From Golubevia sp. BC0850 (Eukaryota; Basidiomycota; Exobasidiomycetes; Golubeviales; Golubeviaceae): a stretch of 64,000 nt of DNA. This document shows, one piece after another, positions 60,831 to 64,000 of this stretch; position 1 is the stretch's first letter; each line of letters begins with the position of its first letter. The DNA is taken from contig JAAVVG010000020.1 of assembly GCA_012976225.1 (NCBI GenBank), forward strand, positions 543,432 through 607,431, written 5' to 3'. A model generated the notes under the pieces. That model did not search any database and had not been told where the DNA came from. It worked only from the letters and a program-made list of their open reading frames with translations. The position numbers were made by a program, and so were the translations under genes.

Positions 60831-61907
60831 TCAGGCGCTCTCCTGGCTTTCCTGGTCTTTGAGAAAATCCGGATTGCTAGACTTGATGTCATACACTTCG
60901 GTTTTGAAGAAGCGTCGTTTACTTGCAGGGCAATTGGCTGCCATATGTCCCTTTGCACCACAGTATAGGCAGAGGTTTAGTTGCCTTCTGCGTTGTTTCT
61001 CTTCTGTGGTCAGTGGTCCGCGACGAGTAGTCTTGGCTAGGGTGTCGATATCCATAGGAGTATAGGAAGTGTTGGGTCCAAGTTGAGGCTGTACCGGCTT
61101 GGGGTTCCAAGTGTTGTTGCCTGTGTTCTTGTCCCAGGGAGTAGGAGCATTGGAAGGGTGTACGGTTGAGATGCGATTGTTCTGAGGTTGTCTTGATCCG
61201 ATGTTGGTCATTTGGTCCTCAATGTACTCGGCTTGTTGCATGAGAGAGGCCAAGTTGTCAGACTTAAAGTTGATTAATGCCATACGAATGTGGTTCTTGA
61301 GGCCCTGTTGGAAATGTTCACTTTGAATGGACTCTGGTAAGGAGTCGGGCAAACGTCCCAAGAGGCTGCGAAACTCTCTGACATAGTTGTGGACAGAGGT
61401 GCTCTGGCGGAGCTGTATCCATTCTTGGTAGATGAGACGATTGTTTTCAGGATTTCCAAATTGCTTGATGAACTCTTTCTTGAAAGCAGCCCAGTCTCTC
61501 ATCCATTCAGGTGATTGGTTCTTATCTACAAGATCAAGCTGCTGAGCTAACCATACTTGCGCTGGGGAGTTGGTAGTTAGGAAAGTATAGGTCATGTTGA
61601 TGCAAGTAGGCAGATCCACGGTCCCAGAACTTGTGTGGAAGTAGACCTCTAATGAGCGTAGAAAGTTCTCCGTTTCGGCTTGGGATCTGGCATAACCAGC
61701 AAACTTGTCAGGCATGGCACCTTTGGGTGTGTTAGGGAGCCTTGTCCCATAGGGTTCTTGTTTGTCTTGCTTGGCTAGTGTTTGAGCTTGATGATCCTGT
61801 ACTTGACGTTGGATTTCTTGAAAGCCTGTGAGCAAGCTATTGTTGTTCTAATCTATGACTTGTTGCAGGAGTTGAGCCAACTCTGGGACATTGGTGTTTT
61901 CGGACAT
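60831..61907 (-). pseudogene. Gypsy Gag with an in-frame stop near the start
   Basis: The frame starts at ATG 61907 (MSENTNVPELAQLLQQVID) and meets TAG at 61848-61850, after 19 codons. It then continues open for another ~338 codons to 60831. The body has a retrotransposon capsid domain (TYTFLTTNSPAQVWLAQQ; FKKEFIKQFGNPENNRLIYQ) and one CCHC zinc knuckle (CLYCGAKGHMAANCP) that packages RNA. The stop is a single-base change from CAG. Either the copy is disabled, translation restarts downstream, or the codon is read through. Confidence 0.85.
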
Positions 61908-61947
61908 GACTTGCTGATTCAGAACTGGCTGGATTGATCTGATATTC

Positions 61948-62341
61948 TGTAACGGGGTTAACTAGTAGAAGATAGGATAGGTAGAGTGCTAAGGAGGTAG
62001 ACTTGAGACTTGACAAAGGCTGAGGGCAGTTGGGAATCAGCGTTGGGAACTTGGTGGCAAAGGCTAAGGGTGGAGTGGCAAAGACTTGAGGTTGAGACTT
62101 GACTTAGGGGACTAAGGAACTTGAGCAGGTAGAAAGGACGTAGGAATTCAATATCAGATGAGGAACTATCTATGTACAATTGGGGAGTGCTTTATATATG
62201 TTTGAGAGTTAAGAACAAAGGGATTTAGGAACAAAGGTTGGAACAATGTAGCACAGGAACAGGGGCAAGGGAACAAGGGACAAAGAGACATGGAGACAAA
62301 AGAAAGAACAAAGGGGTCAAGGGTACCAAGGATCTGTGACA
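61948..62341 (-). repeat. 5' LTR of the Gypsy element
   Basis: 394 bases, the same ends as 56419-56807, with an extra GATAG near its right-hand third base block (AAGATAGGATAGG). Confidence 0.95.
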
Positions 62342-62527
62342 CAATGTCATTTCCCTGTTTCTCTTTCCTTAGTCCTTTTTCGCCCTTGTCATCTTTCTCG
62401 CTATTCACTCGTTGCCCCACAGAAGACATCTAGATCACCACCACTTTTTGCACTCAGTCTCTTCTTTGCCTGTTCCGTTTTCTTCCACAATTACCTATTC
62501 CTGCTTTTTTGCTGTTCCATTCCCGAT

Positions 62528-63240
62528 TTAAGGATCTTTCTCTTGTCTTCTCCCTCTTTCCAGCCTTTCCAGAAGGTCCAAGAATCTGACGTCACTGGGA
62601 GAAATGTGCGAGAAATTACTATGAAGAGCATCACTATTGAAAGTGGAGGCAACAAGCTTCTCTGTCAACTTTAGGCTCTTGAGCTTTGGACAAGAATGGA
62701 CCAAAGACTCCCAGCCCTCAGAATAGAAGTCGACCGCCCTACTACTTAACAAGATCTCACCCAAAAGCTATTCTTTTGATCAGTAGGGACCCTTACGAGC
62801 TTTGATGTGAGCGCATTGGAATTCTTTCGACCATTAATTTCATGCTTTCCTTGTGTCGAGTACGATGGCTCCGACTGACAGATTATGTGGACAAAGTTTC
62901 ACGACCTCATCCTCAGCAAATAAAACTCACTCACTTTTCAGTCAAAATCTGACCCCTTGCTCCATGTATGTGAGAATGTTGAGTGTCACTGGAGGATGAA
63001 GATGCTCTTGATTGCTTGACCGCATGGTTGGAAGTGGAGAAGGTTGAGAGACCACGAGGACAAGATCAGATGGTGTGAATCTTTGTTTTCTTCTACACTC
63101 AAGTTCCTGCCATCACCATTCCCAAGATTTTCAACCAAAAAAGTTGACAAAGTATCTGGAGATGATTCAAGGTGAGCCATATTGATAGAATCCAGACTAT
63201 TGAGCCAGCCAAACCAGATCTGACCTGCCCTTTCTCCAAA
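62528..63240 (-). pseudogene. F-box/LRR fragments near the telomere
   Basis: Minus-strand pieces look like the LRR part of fungal F-box proteins: FYSEGWESLVHSCPKLKSLK (62528-62764) and IWFGWLNSLDSINMAHLESS (63000-63240). Similar wording occurs in the relic at 28.6-30.1 kb (GWEELSNRCPCLQMLKL). Stops and spacing exclude one intact frame. Confidence 0.4.
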
Positions 63241-63260
63241 TCTTTGTCTCCTCTCCATGA

Positions 63261-63695
63261 TTGAACCCAGCGCAAGAATTACTCTCTGCAACCACAAAGA
63301 GACTTGAGAGAATCTCTACAGAAACAAGACTGGCGCAAGAAGATCTGAAGAAAATTCAGTTGAGCTTAACAAAAACATCAACCAATGCCAAAGAGACGCA
63401 AGAGTCAAGACCAGCTTCTTTAAAGTCACAGTCAATAACCACTTCTAAATGGCCAATTCACCGCCAATTGGCAACCGTCGCTGTCTTTCTGGTCATTATT
63501 GCATTCTTCACACCCGGGGTCATCACTCTTTATTACCTTGTCTTTGGCCTTGACATTGAGGACAATCCTCTTTTCTGTTGGATGGATCGATTTTACTGGT
63601 TCATGGTCACCGCGCTCGATATCGTGGCTCTCATATCTTGCTTGGGGATCTTTTTTTGTGTGCTTCTAGCAGTAGCCGCTGGAGCTGAGGGATAA
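63261..63695 (+). CDS. Two-helix membrane protein fragment, no ATG
   Basis: An open frame of ~144 codons ends at TAA 63695. It starts with a charged, coiled-coil-like stretch (LLSATTKRLERISTETRLAQ) and has two strong hydrophobic helices (LATVAVFLVIIAFFTPGVI; FMVTALDIVALISCLGIFFC). No ATG lies upstream of the first helix in this frame; the nearest ATG (63257) is in another frame. Either a 5' exon is missing or it is a truncated gene. Family not recognised. It is the last coding-like sequence before the telomere. Confidence 0.4.
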   Translation: MNPAQELLSATTKRLERISTETRLAQEDLKKIQLSLTKTSTNAKETQESRPASLKSQSITTSKWPIHRQLATVAVFLVIIAFFTPGVITLYYLVFGLDIEDNPLFCWMDRFYWFMVTALDIVALISCLGIFFCVLLAVAAGAEG

Positions 63696-63782
63696 AAGGG
63701 GTATTGTGAATCAGGTGAAATAAGAACCTTTGCTCTTTAATATTCATCATTTCTTTTCCAGTTGTGTCTGGTACATGATCCA

Positions 63783-63806
63783 ACTTAGGCTTAGGCTTAG
63801 GCTTAT
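63783..63806 (+). repeat. TTAGGC variant repeats
   Basis: Three-plus tandem TTAGGC units, about 90 bases inside the telomere. One base differs from the TTAGGG telomeric unit. Confidence 0.8.
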
Positions 63807-63892
63807 ACCAACTACTACCATGTTTCCACCCCAAAATGTTCCAATCCTTCCCACCCAAAGAAAACCCCCAGACAAAAACAAAAACAGAAAAT

Positions 63893-64000
63893 TTAGGGTT
63901 AGGGTTAGGGTTAGGGTTAGGGTTAGGGTTAGGGTTAGGGTTAGGGTTAGGGTTAGGGTTAGGGTTAGGGTTAGGGTTAGGGTTAGGGTTAGGGTTAGGG
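63893..64000 (+). repeat. Telomere (TTAGGG)18
   Basis: 108 bases of perfect TTAGGG to the end of the window, G-rich strand running outward as expected for a chromosome end. Confidence 0.99.

Larger units (their letters stand above)
56419..62341 (-). mobile_element. Ty3/Gypsy chromovirus, nearly complete
   Basis: Two ~390-base LTRs (TGTAAC...GTGACA) flank gag and pol on the minus strand. A polypurine tract (AAAAAAGGGGGC in element sense, next to 56808) precedes the 3' LTR. Adjacent to the 5' LTR (61947 leftward in element sense GAATATCAGATC) is a possible primer-binding site. The LTRs differ by one 5-base insertion and one substitution, so insertion is recent. The flanking five bases (ATACC left, CAATG right) do not match. 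Confidence 0.95.

Overview
The window is a chromosome end from an intron-rich fungus, most likely a basidiomycete. Genes carry many short introns with GTGAGT-type donors (mostly about 50-120 nt). The housekeeping proteins are fungal (Cdc5, Uso1, Sec7, RPB8, Rrp8). A DUF6534-like seven-helix family and a chromodomain Gypsy element are present. The sequence ends in an uninterrupted TTAGGG array at 63893-64000, so the right edge is a real telomere. I cannot name the species.

Core arm, 1-45551. In order: the 3' end of a probable TFIIIC WD40 subunit; CDC5 (-) divergent from an SCI1-like SR-rich protein (+); a six-exon secreted precursor with dibasic (Kex2-type) sites (-); several small probably mitochondrial proteins; RRP8 (-); a membrane-anchored VWA-domain protein (+); USO1/p115 (+); a TPR-F-box-LRR protein and F-box/LRR relics (-); a GGPP synthase (-); RPB8 (-); and SEC7 (+). 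Most are housekeeping genes for transcription, splicing, rRNA modification and Golgi traffic, so there is no operon-like unit. I rebuilt exon joins by hand from donor/acceptor pairs and reading phase; where this failed I say so.

Subtelomere, 45552-64000. Just past SEC7 lies a short interstitial telomeric repeat, and a 5'-truncated, frameshifted LINE begins directly at it. Then follow a diverged solo LTR, a decayed reductase copy (-), a decayed seven-helix gene (+), a tiny gene for a secreted proline/glycine repeat peptide (-), an apparently intact seven-helix paralog (+), a second reductase copy (-) cut off by a nearly complete Ty3/Gypsy chromovirus (56419-62341, coded on -), F-box/LRR debris, an ATG-less two-helix membrane ORF, TTAGGC variant repeats and the telomere.

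The strongest candidates for undescribed biology are the two secreted peptide precursors. The first (6319-7743) repeats a long amphipathic segment between dibasic sites, with each repeat on its own phase-0 exon. The second (52611-52947) repeats a GAPG motif and lies between two seven-helix paralogs. Both proteins end exactly on the second cysteine of a short CysX(4-5)Cys tail. No gene here resembles a known RiPP-modifying enzyme, so any link to known peptide systems is inference.
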